From the NCBI RefSeq assembly GCF_900142365.1, contig NZ_FRAP01000001.1, forward strand, positions 248,001 through 312,000: a DNA stretch of 64,000 nucleotides, read 5' to 3'. A program made the translations under genes and the position numbers. The notes under the pieces are model-generated. The model was not told where the DNA came from. It saw only the letters and a program-made list of their open reading frames with translations, and searched no databases. Positions 26,321 through 37,911 of this stretch are shown here, one piece after another. Each line of letters begins with the position of its first letter. The first letter of the stretch is position 1. The DNA is from Pseudonocardia thermophila. GTDB lineage: Bacteria > Actinomycetota > Actinomycetes > Mycobacteriales > Pseudonocardiaceae.

Positions 26321-27634
26321 TCAGAGGACGCGCGTCGCCACCGGGAGCAGGCCCTTGGTCCGCACCTTCGTCACGCGCACGCTCGCCCCCGTGTACGGCG
26401 CCTCGATCATCTTCCCGTTGCCGATGTAGAGGGCGACGTGGTGGATCGGCTTGCCGGGGTCGGCCCAGAACAGCATGTCGCCGGGCCGGATCTCGGAGAT
26501 CGGGACGTGCTTGCCGGCGTGGAACTGGTTGCGGCTGACCCTCGGCAGCTTCACGCCGACTCCGTTGAACGCGTAGAGCATCAGGCCGGAGCAGTCGAAC
26601 CCGATGCGGTCGAGCGGTGACCCGAGCCCGTCGGGGATGCCGGTCGTGGGGCCGCGGCCGTTCCCGCCACCCCACACGTACGGCACGCCGATCTGCGACA
26701 TCGCCCGGTCGATCACCCGTCGGATCGCCTCCGAGCCGCGGGCGGGGGTGGATCCGGCGGCCGCGACCCGGCCGGCCGCGGCGGCGCGTTCGGCCTCCTG
26801 GGCCCGCGCCTGGGCGACCGCCTGCTCCTCCTGCCACCGCTGGAACCGCTCCCGCTGTTCGCGCAGACCGGCGTCGGCGGCGATCGCGGCGTCCAGCCGG
26901 GCCTGCAGCTCGGCCCGCTGCGCGGCGATCTCGTCCAGCTGCCGGCGGTGCTCGCGCGCGGCGGCGTCGGCGGTCGCGAGGGCGTCATCGGCGACGCTCT
27001 TCGCGGCCGCCGCCTCCTCCTCGCGCTCGCGGGCGTCCTCCAGCGCGGCCCGGGCCGCGGAGTCCGCGTTCGCCTTGGCGATGCGCGCCTTCTCCAGCGA
27101 CTCCTGGACCGACTTCTGCTGCTCAGCGATCAGGTTGGCGTACGCGGCGCGGTCGACGAGGTCGTCGGGTCCGGTCGCGGCGGAGAGCAGCCCGAGCGGC
27201 CCGAGATCGGGGCCCTGCTCGTAGAGGGACGCGATGAGGTCGTCGAGCCGCGCCCGGGCGGCGTCGATGGCGGCGGTCGCGGCCTCGGTCTCCGCACGGG
27301 CGAGCTCGGCCTTGCGCGCGGCCGTCGCGGCTGCTTCTTGGGCCGCGGCCAGCTCGACGAGCGCCGCCTCGGCGTCCTCGCGGCGCATCGCCAGCTGGAC
27401 CTGCAGCTCATCGGTCCGCTCGTCGAGCTCGGCCAGCTGGGCGGTCAGCCTGCCCACCTCGGCCGACCGGGCCGTGACGGCGTCCCGGCTCGCGGCCAGC
27501 TCCTGGTCGGACGGGTTGGGTGGCGGCGTCGGTGACGGCGGATCCGCCGCGGCGACCGGCGCTCCCGCCAGCAGCAGGAACGCCACCAGGACGGCCGCCA
27601 GCGGCGCGGCGGCAGCTCTGCAGAGCGCCCGCAC
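26321..27634 (-). CDS. NlpC/P60 peptidoglycan endopeptidase (RipA-like)
   Basis: Secreted protein of 437 residues. GTG 27634 has AGGAGG four bases upstream and starts a clear signal peptide ([20 protein letters not shown], cleavage after VAA). A long coiled coil (about 45-290) keeps the enzyme inactive or ties it to partners. The NlpC/P60 domain follows with nucleophile Cys in [12 protein letters not shown] and the His in [16 protein letters not shown]. It cleaves the peptide bridge of the wall during division. Its position next to moxR and acn matches ripA-type loci. Confidence 0.9.
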   Translation of the reverse strand: MRALCRAAAAPLAAVLVAFLLLAGAPVAAADPPSPTPPPNPSDQELAASRDAVTARSAEVGRLTAQLAELDERTDELQVQLAMRREDAEAALVELAAAQEAAATAARKAELARAETEAATAAIDAARARLDDLIASLYEQGPDLGPLGLLSAATGPDDLVDRAAYANLIAEQQKSVQESLEKARIAKANADSAARAALEDAREREEEAAAAKSVADDALATADAAAREHRRQLDEIAAQRAELQARLDAAIAADAGLREQRERFQRWQEEQAVAQARAQEAERAAAAGRVAAAGSTPARGSEAIRRVIDRAMSQIGVPYVWGGGNGRGPTTGIPDGLGSPLDRIGFDCSGLMLYAFNGVGVKLPRVSRNQFHAGKHVPISEIRPGDMLFWADPGKPIHHVALYIGNGKMIEAPYTGASVRVTKVRTKGLLPVATRVL

Positions 27635-27812
27635 CGAACCTCCTGTCGCCCGTCGAGCCCAAGATCGCGGGCAGCGTGCCATCAGCGGGGCCCGGCGGCG
27701 GGTACGACGCGCGGAGGCCGCGCCAAGATCGTTCGGTCGGGGTATTCCGCAGCCACCCAACGGCGCACTCGAGGGAGCCGGGAACGTGATCGACCCCCGC
27801 TCGACTCACAAA

Positions 27813-27828
27813 CAGGACACGCGTACTG
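27813..27828. promoter_or_regulatory. AcnR operator upstream of acnA
   Basis: CAGGAC-ACGC-GTACTG fits the AcnR consensus I recall from Corynebacterium (CAGnAC, three bases, C, GTACTG). It is extended outward as AAACAG/CTGTTT. It lies 112 bases before the acnA start in the divergent region 27635-27940. I found no other clear element in that region; a c-di-AMP riboswitch before the NlpC gene was considered and not supported. The AcnR gene is at 42003. Confidence 0.75.
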
Positions 27829-27940
27829 TTTAGGGCGGAGAGGGGTCCGCGGTGACCGTGAGGTGTGGGTGCGCCAGACTCCGGGAAACCGAGCAGACCC
27901 GCCGAACGACGCGCCACCACCGCTCAGGAGGACCAGGCCA

Positions 27941-30751
<2,811 letters not shown>

Positions 30752-30764
30752 CACCGGGCATTCT

Positions 30765-30817
30765 GCGACGAACGGCCCTTTCGTCCACCTCGAGTGGACG
30801 AAAGGGCCGTTCGTCGC
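30765..30817. terminator. Family A hairpin, copy 2 (perfect 24-bp arms)
   Basis: 30765-30788 and 30794-30817 are exact reverse complements around the loop CTCGA; the left arm starts GCGACGAACGGCCC. It fills the space between the convergent acnA and VanZ-RDD genes, one base from the latter's stop. It has A/T-rich steps (CTTTCG/CGAAAG) in both arms, so it can act as a terminator in both directions. Confidence 0.85.
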
Positions 30818-30818
30818 G

Positions 30819-31916
30819 CTACCGATCCGCAGGCGCAGCCGCCCCGGCCCGCCGGTCCAGCAGCACCGTGCCGGTGAGCCATCCGCCGACGCCGCGGTGT
30901 CCAGTGCTGCACACGATCCCGACCAGGCCCACCAGCCCCCACAGGAACGCGAGACCGCCGCTCTGCTCCACGTTCTGCAGCAGCACGTAGCCACCGACGC
31001 CGAGCAGGCTGCGGGCCAGCCGCAAGCCCGGCCCGGGCACCGCGCCGTCCGGGAACGCGGGCCGCAGCAGCACCGCCCGCTGCCCCAGCGTGCCGCCCGT
31101 TCCGGCGCTCGGCACGATCACGAACAGCAGCAGCCAGGGCAGCCAGCCGCCGAGCACCGCCTCCACCGGTGCCAGCCACTGCGGCGGCGGCGCGAGCGAC
31201 TCTCCGGCCAGCAGCAGCACCGCGCGCAGGACCACCATCAGCACCGCACCGGTGAGCCACACCCCGAGCAGGTCGCACAGCACGCCGAGCAGCCGCCGCG
31301 ACACCGTGACCGGTCGTGGCTGCGTCGGGGGTGCCGCATCCCGCCGCTGCCCGGGCACGTACCGCAGCAGCGGCCCGGCCGACGCACCCAGCAGGGCACC
31401 GGCGGTGTTGGCGAGGAGGTCGTCGACGTCGAACAGCCGGTACGGGCACGGGAAGAGGAACCACACCCCGGTGAGCTGGGTGAACTCCACCAGGAGGGAC
31501 ACCCCGAACCCGACCAGCGTCGCCACCGCGACGGAGCGGCCGCCGAGGTGCCGCAGGAACGCCCCGAGCGGCACGAACAGCGCCACGTTGAACAGCACCT
31601 GCTGGATCGCCGGGTTCCGCAGCGGGTTCGCGACGGCGTACCGCGCGACGTCGTCGACGAAGGCGAACAGCCGCAGCTGCGCACCCGCTGCCGCGGCGGC
31701 GGAGCGGCACGCCTCCTCGACCGACGGCAGCGGCAGCAGCACGTACGCCACCAGCGCCAACGCGTACACCAGTGCAGCCGCCGCGAGCAGTGCCCGGCCC
31801 CAGCCCAGCTCACCTCGGCGCCGGTAGCTGGCCGCCACGTACGGCACCAGCAGCACCATCGCCAGCCCTGCGCCCGCCACGACGGCGATCACGGCGGGCA
31901 CGATCCGAACGGTCAT
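30819..31916 (-). CDS. VanZ-RDD fusion membrane protein
   Basis: Polytopic membrane protein of 365 residues. Residues 1-205 resemble VanZ (ALALVAYVLLPLPS, NVALFVPLGAFLRHLGGRS, LLVEFTQLTGVWF, FDVDDLLANTAGALLG), a family linked to teicoplanin resistance and phosphatases. The second half (about 215-350) is an RDD-like membrane domain. Each part is normally a separate protein. ATG 31916 begins the first helix directly. Role unknown. Confidence 0.8.
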   Translation of the reverse strand: MTVRIVPAVIAVVAGAGLAMVLLVPYVAASYRRRGELGWGRALLAAAALVYALALVAYVLLPLPSVEEACRSAAAAAGAQLRLFAFVDDVARYAVANPLRNPAIQQVLFNVALFVPLGAFLRHLGGRSVAVATLVGFGVSLLVEFTQLTGVWFLFPCPYRLFDVDDLLANTAGALLGASAGPLLRYVPGQRRDAAPPTQPRPVTVSRRLLGVLCDLLGVWLTGAVLMVVLRAVLLLAGESLAPPPQWLAPVEAVLGGWLPWLLLFVIVPSAGTGGTLGQRAVLLRPAFPDGAVPGPGLRLARSLLGVGGYVLLQNVEQSGGLAFLWGLVGLVGIVCSTGHRGVGGWLTGTVLLDRRAGAAAPADR

Positions 31917-31997
31917 GCGGTCACCTTGGCAGCACCACCGGCGCCGCCGCGTCACACGGAGAGCTGGTCCACGCCCCGGTGACCCGGGCGGCCCCGC

Positions 31998-32050
31998 GCA
32001 ACGAACGGCACTTTCGTCCACCTGGAGTGGACGAAAGTGCCGTTCGTTGC
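31998..32050. terminator. Family A hairpin, copy 3 (perfect 24-bp arms)
   Basis: 31998-32021 and 32027-32050 are exact reverse complements around CTGGA; the left arm starts GCAACGAACGGCAC. Compared with copy 2, paired positions have changed together (GCG to GCA at the base, CCC/GGG to CAC/GTG inside), which supports selection for the fold. It stands after the minus-strand MFS gene and before the VanZ-RDD gene. Confidence 0.85.
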
Positions 32051-32071
32051 ATCGGTGGGGCGAGCGGCTGA

Positions 32072-33391
32072 TCACACCGCGGGCTGATCGGTGGCCGCCC
32101 TCGCTGCCCGGCGCCGCCGCAACGGGGCCGCCGCGACCGCGGGCACGATGACCAGCGCGGCCACGCCGCCGGCCAGCGCCAGCGTCGAGTAGCCGGCTGC
32201 GCTCACCACCAGCCCGGACGCCAGTCCGGCCCCGGCACCGGACAGGGCGATCGCGACGTCGACCTTGCCCTGGGTCCGCGCGCGCACGTCCAGCGGGACG
32301 GCGGCGAGGATCGCCGTGCCGCTGACCAGCCCGATGTTCCAACCCAGCCCGAGCAGCGCGAGGGCGATCGTCAGCAGCGGCACCGAGTCGGCCGGAGCGA
32401 TCGCCGCGAGCAGGCCCGCGAACAGCAGCGTCCCGCCGGACGCTGCGGCCATCCGCAGCGGACCGAACCGGTCCACCAGCCGGCCGGTGATGGGCGACGG
32501 CAGGAACATCGCCGCCACGTGCACGGCGATCACCATCCCGGCGATCCCGACGCCGTGACCGTGGGCGGTGAGGTGGACGGGCGTCATCGTCATGATCGCG
32601 ACCATCACGAGCTGGGTGACGGTCATGACGACCGCGCCCACCACCACTGACGGGGCCGCGGACCGCGCCTGCGCGGGTTCCGGCGCGGCCACCGCCGGAC
32701 CGTCCACGGTCGCGGCGACGACGGACACCGTGGCCGCCGCGGCCCGTTCCCGGGCCAGCAGCAGCGGATCCGGCCGCAGCATCAGCCCCAGCACGACCGC
32801 CGCGGCGCCGTAGGCGAGTGCGGCCAGCAGGAACGGCCCGGCCAGCGCCGGGACCCCCCACGGCGCGACCGCCGCCCCGCTGATCGCGGTGAGGTTCGGC
32901 CCGAGCACCCCGCCCAGGGTGGTCGCGAGCAGCACCGTGCTGACCGCGCTCGCCCGCCGTTGCGGTGCGGCGGCGTCAGCCCCCGCGTAGCGGGCCTGCA
33001 GGTTGGTCGCGGTGCCCGAGCCGTACAGGACGAACGCGGCGAAGAGCAGCGCCGGGCTGCCCAGCACCGCCGCCAGCACGACCCCGAGAGCGCCGACCGC
33101 ACCGACGGTGTAGCCCACGGTGAGGCCGCGGCGCCGACCGCCGGTGTCGGAGATGCGCCCCACCGCGGCCGCCGCCACCGCCGAGCCGACGGTGAACAGC
33201 GCCGTCGGCAGCCCGGCGAGGGCGGTGCCGCCGAGCATCTCCTGCGCCAGCAGCGCGCCCACCGTGATCCCGGCGGCGAGCCCGGCGCCGCTGAGCACCT
33301 GTGCGGCGACCAGGACCGTCAGGATACGGCGCTGCTGCGGATCCCGTGCGGGCGCGTCCCGCTCGCTGCTCACCGGACCCGTTCTACTCAC
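32072..33391 (-). CDS. MFS transporter
   Basis: A protein of 439 residues with about 12 membrane helices. It has LTVLVAAQVLSGAGLAAG in the first helix and GRISDTGGRRRGLTVGYT as the loop-2 MFS motif. A second motif, GRLVDRFGPLRM, lies in the second half. It resembles drug/sugar exporters of actinobacteria; substrate unknown. GTG 33373 is an alternative start six codons later. Hairpin A3 follows the stop. Confidence 0.85.
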   Translation of the reverse strand: MSRTGPVSSERDAPARDPQQRRILTVLVAAQVLSGAGLAAGITVGALLAQEMLGGTALAGLPTALFTVGSAVAAAAVGRISDTGGRRRGLTVGYTVGAVGALGVVLAAVLGSPALLFAAFVLYGSGTATNLQARYAGADAAAPQRRASAVSTVLLATTLGGVLGPNLTAISGAAVAPWGVPALAGPFLLAALAYGAAAVVLGLMLRPDPLLLARERAAAATVSVVAATVDGPAVAAPEPAQARSAAPSVVVGAVVMTVTQLVMVAIMTMTPVHLTAHGHGVGIAGMVIAVHVAAMFLPSPITGRLVDRFGPLRMAAASGGTLLFAGLLAAIAPADSVPLLTIALALLGLGWNIGLVSGTAILAAVPLDVRARTQGKVDVAIALSGAGAGLASGLVVSAAGYSTLALAGGVAALVIVPAVAAAPLRRRRAARAATDQPAV

Positions 33392-33421
33392 CCCCGCGGC
33401 CCCGGGCCACTCCCGCTGAGG

Positions 33422-33886
33422 TCAGGCCGGGTGCGTCGGATCGACCCACGGCACGTACTCGGCCTCCGGGAGGTTCTCGACGTCGATGGCGAGGTTCACC
33501 ACGATCGGCTCCTGGCCGCTGCGGGTGAGCACGCACTCCAGCGGTTCGTCGTCGAGCGCGTTGATCTCCTGGTGCGGCACGAACGGCGGCACGTAGATGA
33601 ACCCGCCCGGTCCGGCCTCCGCCGTGTACTCCAGGTTCTCGCCCCACCGCATCCGCGCGCGGCCGCGCACCACGTAGATGACGCTCTCCAGCTCGCCGTG
33701 GTGGTGCGCGCCGGTCCGGGCACCGGGATGGATCGTGACGGTGCCCGCCCACAGCTTCTGCGCACCGACCCGTGCGCCGGTGACGGCCGCCGCCCGGTGC
33801 ATGCCTGGGGTCTGCGGGGTGTTGGGGTCCAGCGCGTCGGCGGGGATCACCTTCACGCCGTTGTCGCGCCAGTCGAAGCCGGTCAC
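33422..33886 (-). CDS. Cupin-domain protein
   Basis: A protein of 154 residues with one conserved beta-barrel. Cupin motif 1 is TGAHHHGELESVIYVVRGR (two His and Glu ligands) and motif 2 is GGFIYVPPFVPHQEIN (His ligand), so a metal site is intact. Small cupins of this type act as dioxygenases, isomerases or binding proteins. It lies between MFS and GntR-TetR genes on the same strand, 9 bases after the regulator, and may be controlled by it. Confidence 0.85.
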   Translation of the reverse strand: MTGFDWRDNGVKVIPADALDPNTPQTPGMHRAAAVTGARVGAQKLWAGTVTIHPGARTGAHHHGELESVIYVVRGRARMRWGENLEYTAEAGPGGFIYVPPFVPHQEINALDDEPLECVLTRSGQEPIVVNLAIDVENLPEAEYVPWVDPTHPA

Positions 33887-33895
33887 CCGGCAACC

Positions 33896-34813
33896 CTATC
33901 GGCGCGCCCGCTGCAGGCGCACCGCCAGCCCGTCGAGCAGATAGGTGATGCCGCTGCGCGCGAGCAGGTCGAGATCGAGGTCGTAGTCCTCGGCGAGCAT
34001 GCGGCTCATCATCGGGAAGCGACCGGACGCGACGAGTGCCTGCAGCGCGGGCATCGACCGCTCGAGCCATTCCTCGCTGTCGAGGCCGGTCTCCGCCGTG
34101 GCCGCCGCCTCCGCCTCGAACCCCAGCGCGACACCGCGCACCAGGTTGAACAGGATCAGCTGGACGTCGAACGCCTCCTGCAGTGGGATCGGCTCGTCCC
34201 GCAGCGCGGCCAGGCACCACTCCGTGAACGCCAGCCCCTTGCGCAGCGGCGTGGGCCGGGTCAGCGACATCACGGTCGCCAGCCAGGGATGGGTGCGAAA
34301 GGCCGCCCACAGCGCGGCAGCGGCGACCTCCAGCCGGGCGCGCCAGCCCGCCGGCGGCGGGTCGGGCGGCTCCCACTCGCCCAGTGCCGCCTCCTGCATG
34401 CGCAGGACCAGGTCGTCCTTGTCGGCGACGTGCCGGTACAGCGACATCGTCGCCGCACCCAGCTCCGCGGCCACCCGGCGCATCGACACCGCCTCCAGCC
34501 CCTCCACGTCGGCCACCCGCATCGCGGTCGCGACGATCGTCTCGGCGTCGAGCCCCGCATCGGAGGCGGCTCGCGGCCGGAGCCGCGCCGTGGCGGAGGT
34601 CGCGGCGACGACGGTGCCGACACCGGGGACGGGCCGCGTCAGCCCTTCCTGCCGCAGCATCGCGAGCGCCTTGCTCGCCGTGGCCATGGCGACCCCCCAC
34701 CGGCGGGTCAGCTCGCGGGTCGAGGGCACCTTCTGCCCCACGGCCAACTCGCCCGAGAGGATCCGGGCGCGCAGCTCGGACGCGATCGCTGCAGCGCCTG
34801 GTCCCCGGGTCAC
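33896..34813 (-). CDS. GntR-TetR fusion transcriptional regulator
   Basis: A protein of 305 residues with two different DNA-binding heads. A GntR winged helix (residues 8-72; [35 protein letters not shown]) is followed by a TetR helix-turn-helix (about 88-140; VEGLEAVSMRRVAAELGAAT, SLYRHVADKDDLV) and a TetR C-terminal ligand domain. This combination is known but uncommon. It is divergent from an FAD monooxygenase (121-base gap with CACTAGTG and GTAGTACAC near-palindromes), the usual arrangement for TetR control of a flavin enzyme. Confidence 0.85.
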   Translation of the reverse strand: MTRGPGAAAIASELRARILSGELAVGQKVPSTRELTRRWGVAMATASKALAMLRQEGLTRPVPGVGTVVAATSATARLRPRAASDAGLDAETIVATAMRVADVEGLEAVSMRRVAAELGAATMSLYRHVADKDDLVLRMQEAALGEWEPPDPPPAGWRARLEVAAAALWAAFRTHPWLATVMSLTRPTPLRKGLAFTEWCLAALRDEPIPLQEAFDVQLILFNLVRGVALGFEAEAAATAETGLDSEEWLERSMPALQALVASGRFPMMSRMLAEDYDLDLDLLARSGITYLLDGLAVRLQRARR

Positions 34814-34934
34814 ACCGTCACCGCACTAGTGCACCAGAATCCGGCACCCACGCCACCGGCAGAGTAGTACACCTGGCGCTCTACTGCGGAAGAAACACTG
34901 GTGAGAGCCATGCGTACACCATACGCTCGCCGCC

Positions 34935-36146
34935 ATGACCGCACCTACTGCACTCATCAGCGGGGCCGGGATCGCCGGTTCCGCGGCGGCGTACTGGCTA
35001 CGCCGCGCCGGTTGCGACGTCACCGTGGTCGAACGGGCGAACGTGCCCCGCCGAGGCGGCCAAACCGTCGACCTGCGCGGAGCGGGGCGCACCGTCGCCC
35101 GCCGGATGGACGTCTTCGACGAGATCGTCGCGCGCAGCGTGGAGCAGCGCGGCCTCGCCGTCGTCGACGACGACGGCCGGGTCCGGGCGTCTCTGCAGGT
35201 GGACGCGTTCGACGGCAACGGCATGGTCAGCGAGATCGAGATCCTGCGGGGCGATCTCGCCGACGTGCTCCTCGCCGCCGCGGCCGACGACGTGGAGTTC
35301 GTGTGGGGCGACTCCGTCGTTGCACTCACCGAGCACGCCGGAGGCGTCACCGTCGAGTTCGAGCGGTCCCCGGCGCGCACCTTCGACCTGGTGATCGGGG
35401 CGGACGGCACGCACTCCGCCGTCCGCGCGGCAGCGTTCGGGCCGGAAACACGGTTCCTGCGGCCGCTCGGCGGGTACCAGGCGTGGTTCACCGCTCCGGC
35501 TGCCCCCGAGCTCGACGGCTGGTACCTCATGCACCGGGCCCCCGGCGGGCTCGTGTCCTCGCTGCGGCCCGGGCGGCTGCCCGGCGAGACGAAGGCGTCG
35601 CTCGGCTTCGCCGGCGGACCCGTCGACGTCGACCGCCGCGACGGCGCCGCCGTGCGTGCGCTGCTGCGCGAGCGGTTCGCAGGCGTCACCGGGTGGAAGG
35701 TGCCGTGGCTGCTCGACGCTGCAGACGCCGCTCCCGATCTCGTCTTCGACTCGATCGACCAGGTGCGCATGGACCGATGGACGATCGGCCGGGTGGCACT
35801 GGTGGGCGACGCGGCGTGCTCACCGTCTTCGCTCACCGGGATGGGTACGTGCATGGCCGTCGTCGGCGCGTACGTCCTGGCCGGCGAGCTCGGCCGGGCC
35901 CGGCACGACCACCGCGCCGCGTTCGCGCGCTACGAGGAGATCATGCAGCCCTACGTCGCGCAGGCCCAGGAGCTGCCACCCGGTGGCATGGCCGGGTACG
36001 CGCCGCGGAGCCGGTTCGGGATCACCCTGAGCACCCTGTCCATGCGGTCCATGACCCGCTGGCCGGTGCGAGCGATCGCCGCCCGGTTCTTCGCCAAGGC
36101 CGACGCGATCGACCTGCCCGACTACACCGCCGACCGCGCGGGGTGA
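34935..36146 (+). CDS. FAD-dependent monooxygenase (PHBH/TetX-like)
   Basis: A protein of 403 residues. The FAD Rossmann motif GAGIAGSAAAYWLRRAG is at residue 10. VIGADGTHSAVR (the DG motif binding NADPH and FAD) is near residue 155, and GRVALVGDAACSPSSLTGMG is the second FAD motif near residue 287. Class A flavin monooxygenases hydroxylate aromatic or antibiotic substrates. Regulation by the divergent GntR-TetR protein is likely. The stop is 4 bases from the convergent egtD. Confidence 0.9.
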   Translation: MTAPTALISGAGIAGSAAAYWLRRAGCDVTVVERANVPRRGGQTVDLRGAGRTVARRMDVFDEIVARSVEQRGLAVVDDDGRVRASLQVDAFDGNGMVSEIEILRGDLADVLLAAAADDVEFVWGDSVVALTEHAGGVTVEFERSPARTFDLVIGADGTHSAVRAAAFGPETRFLRPLGGYQAWFTAPAAPELDGWYLMHRAPGGLVSSLRPGRLPGETKASLGFAGGPVDVDRRDGAAVRALLRERFAGVTGWKVPWLLDAADAAPDLVFDSIDQVRMDRWTIGRVALVGDAACSPSSLTGMGTCMAVVGAYVLAGELGRARHDHRAAFARYEEIMQPYVAQAQELPPGGMAGYAPRSRFGITLSTLSMRSMTRWPVRAIAARFFAKADAIDLPDYTADRAG

Positions 36147-36150
36147 CCGC

Positions 36151-37146
36151 TCACGCCATCTCGTCGCCCTCCGCCGCGACGGCGAGCGTGAGCGCGAACC
36201 GCTCCAGCGGGTCCGTCCACGTTCGCACCGGGGCGAACTTGCTGGCCTGCAGCATCTGCCGCACCCCCGCGACGTGGAACTTCGCCGAGATCTCGGTGCG
36301 CATCTCCTCCCCCGCCGCGAAGTCCGCCACCAGATCGAGCGCGCGGACGTGCACGGTCATCGCGCGGGTGGCCCGCAGCCGCATCTCGATCCACTCGTCG
36401 ACCGGGTCCCACAGCGCCACGTGCTCGAAGGCGTCGACGACGAAGTCTGCGCAGAGCTCGCGGTTGAGCACGTGCAGGACGTTCCGGTTGAACTCGGCGG
36501 TGATCCCGGCGGCGTCGTCGTAGGCGGCGACCAGGGTGGGCTCGTCGATCACCAGGCCGGTGCCGAGCAGCAGGTGCTCCCCGGGCTGCAGCACGGCGCG
36601 CAGTTGGTCGAGGAACACCCGCCGTTCGTGCGGGCGCAGGTTGCCGATCGTGCCGCCGAGGAACGCGACCGTGCGCTGCTGGCCGAGCGGGAGCCGATCG
36701 AGGTGGGCGGTGAAGTCGCCGACCACGCCGTGCAGCTCCAGCTGCGGGTAGTCGGCGGCGAGCGCGTCCATGGCCTGCCGCAGCGCCGGCGCGCTCACGT
36801 CCTGCGGCACGTAGCGGCGCAGGGTACCGGCCCGGACGAACGCGTCGAGCAGCAGCCGGGTCTTCTCCGACGAGCCCGAGCCCAGCTCCACGAGCGTGTC
36901 GGCGCCGGTCGCAGCGGCGATCTCGTCGACGCTGTCGATGAGCAGTGCGCGCTCCGTGCGGGTCGGGTAGTACTCCGGCAGCCGCGTGATCCGTTCGAAC
37001 AGCGCGCTGCCGCGGGCGTCGTAGAACCACTTCGGCGGCAGGTTCTTCAGCGGTGCGGTGAGTCCGGCGCGCACGTCGGCGCGCAGGGCGGCCGCGGCGT
37101 CGTCCTCGGTGAGGTGGATGTCGAGCAGACCGGTACCGGCGCTCAT
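36151..37146 (-). CDS. egtD: L-histidine N-alpha-methyltransferase EgtD
   Basis: A protein of 331 residues that trimethylates histidine to hercynine with three S-adenosylmethionine, the first step of ergothioneine synthesis. SAM binding is in LVELGSGSSEKTRLLLDAF, with FYDARGSALFERITRLPEYY near the start and AFLGGTIGNLRP in the middle, all standard for EgtD. It is the last gene of egtABCD; its ATG overlaps the egtC stop in ATGA. Confidence 0.95.
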   Translation of the reverse strand: MSAGTGLLDIHLTEDDAAAALRADVRAGLTAPLKNLPPKWFYDARGSALFERITRLPEYYPTRTERALLIDSVDEIAAATGADTLVELGSGSSEKTRLLLDAFVRAGTLRRYVPQDVSAPALRQAMDALAADYPQLELHGVVGDFTAHLDRLPLGQQRTVAFLGGTIGNLRPHERRVFLDQLRAVLQPGEHLLLGTGLVIDEPTLVAAYDDAAGITAEFNRNVLHVLNRELCADFVVDAFEHVALWDPVDEWIEMRLRATRAMTVHVRALDLVADFAAGEEMRTEISAKFHVAGVRQMLQASKFAPVRTWTDPLERFALTLAVAAEGDEMA

Positions 37147-37910
37147 GCAGTCCTCGTCTCGTCGGTCGTGCGGATGGCGTGCGTGGTGACGGTCCCGGGC
37201 CGGGCGACGACGAGGTGCCGGTCGGGCACCTCCTGCCAGCCGGGATCGTGGTCGATCGGTTCGGAGGCGACGAGCACCGACTCGTCGCCCGCGCGCACCG
37301 ACAGCGCGTGGCCCCAGGCCGTGGCCCAGACACCGGCGCCGTCGGTGAGCAGCAGGTTCAGCCGGGAGCCGGGCGCCGCGCGCTCCAGCTCGGCAGTCAC
37401 GTCGACGAGTACGTCGGCGGGATCGCGTCCGGCGCGCAGCCCGTGCCGCACCAGCGCCCACACCAGTGCCGAGTCGGTGGGGGCGTCGAGGGTGAGCAGG
37501 TCGACGACCGGCAGTCCGGCGGCGAGCCCGGCAACCGAGTGCGGCCACCCGCGCACGACGCCGTTGTGGCTGAACAGCCAACGCCCTTCGGCGAAGGGAG
37601 CAGCGGCGGTGACCGTGACCGGCATGCCGGTGGTGGCCGAGCGCACCGCGGCGAGCACCGCAGCCGAGCGGGTGGTGCGGGCCAGATCGGGGAACGACTG
37701 GTCGGACCAGATCGGTGCGGCGCTGCGGTACCGGAGGGCCGCGCCCCCCGGGTGCGGGTACCAGCCCGCGCCGAAGCCGTCGGCGTTCACGGTCCCGCCG
37801 CCGCGCATGTCGATGGGCGCGTACGACTGGTGCAACAGCCCGTGCTTCGGCTCCAGCACCAGCTCGGCGACGGTGACGGGTGGGCCCACGTAGGCCAGGT
37901 GACGGCACAC
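37143..37910 (-). CDS. egtC: Ergothioneine gamma-glutamyl hydrolase EgtC
   Basis: A protein of 255 residues, a class II glutamine-amidotransferase-fold Ntn hydrolase that removes glutamate from the hercynyl-glutamylcysteine sulfoxide. The start GTG 37910 is fixed by the need for Cys at position 2 (VCRHLAYVG), the nucleophile. NADGFGAGWY and LFSHNGVVRGWP are typical. Only one base separates it from the egtB stop. Confidence 0.93.
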   Translation of the reverse strand: MCRHLAYVGPPVTVAELVLEPKHGLLHQSYAPIDMRGGGTVNADGFGAGWYPHPGGAALRYRSAAPIWSDQSFPDLARTTRSAAVLAAVRSATTGMPVTVTAAAPFAEGRWLFSHNGVVRGWPHSVAGLAAGLPVVDLLTLDAPTDSALVWALVRHGLRAGRDPADVLVDVTAELERAAPGSRLNLLLTDGAGVWATAWGHALSVRAGDESVLVASEPIDHDPGWQEVPDRHLVVARPGTVTTHAIRTTDETRTA

Positions 37911-37911
37911 G

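Noticed and set aside
27635..27862. Possible c-di-AMP (ydaO-type) riboswitch before the NlpC/P60 gene
   Set aside because: Such switches precede similar genes in actinobacteria, but I could not match the conserved core here, and the stretch includes the AcnR site for the divergent gene.
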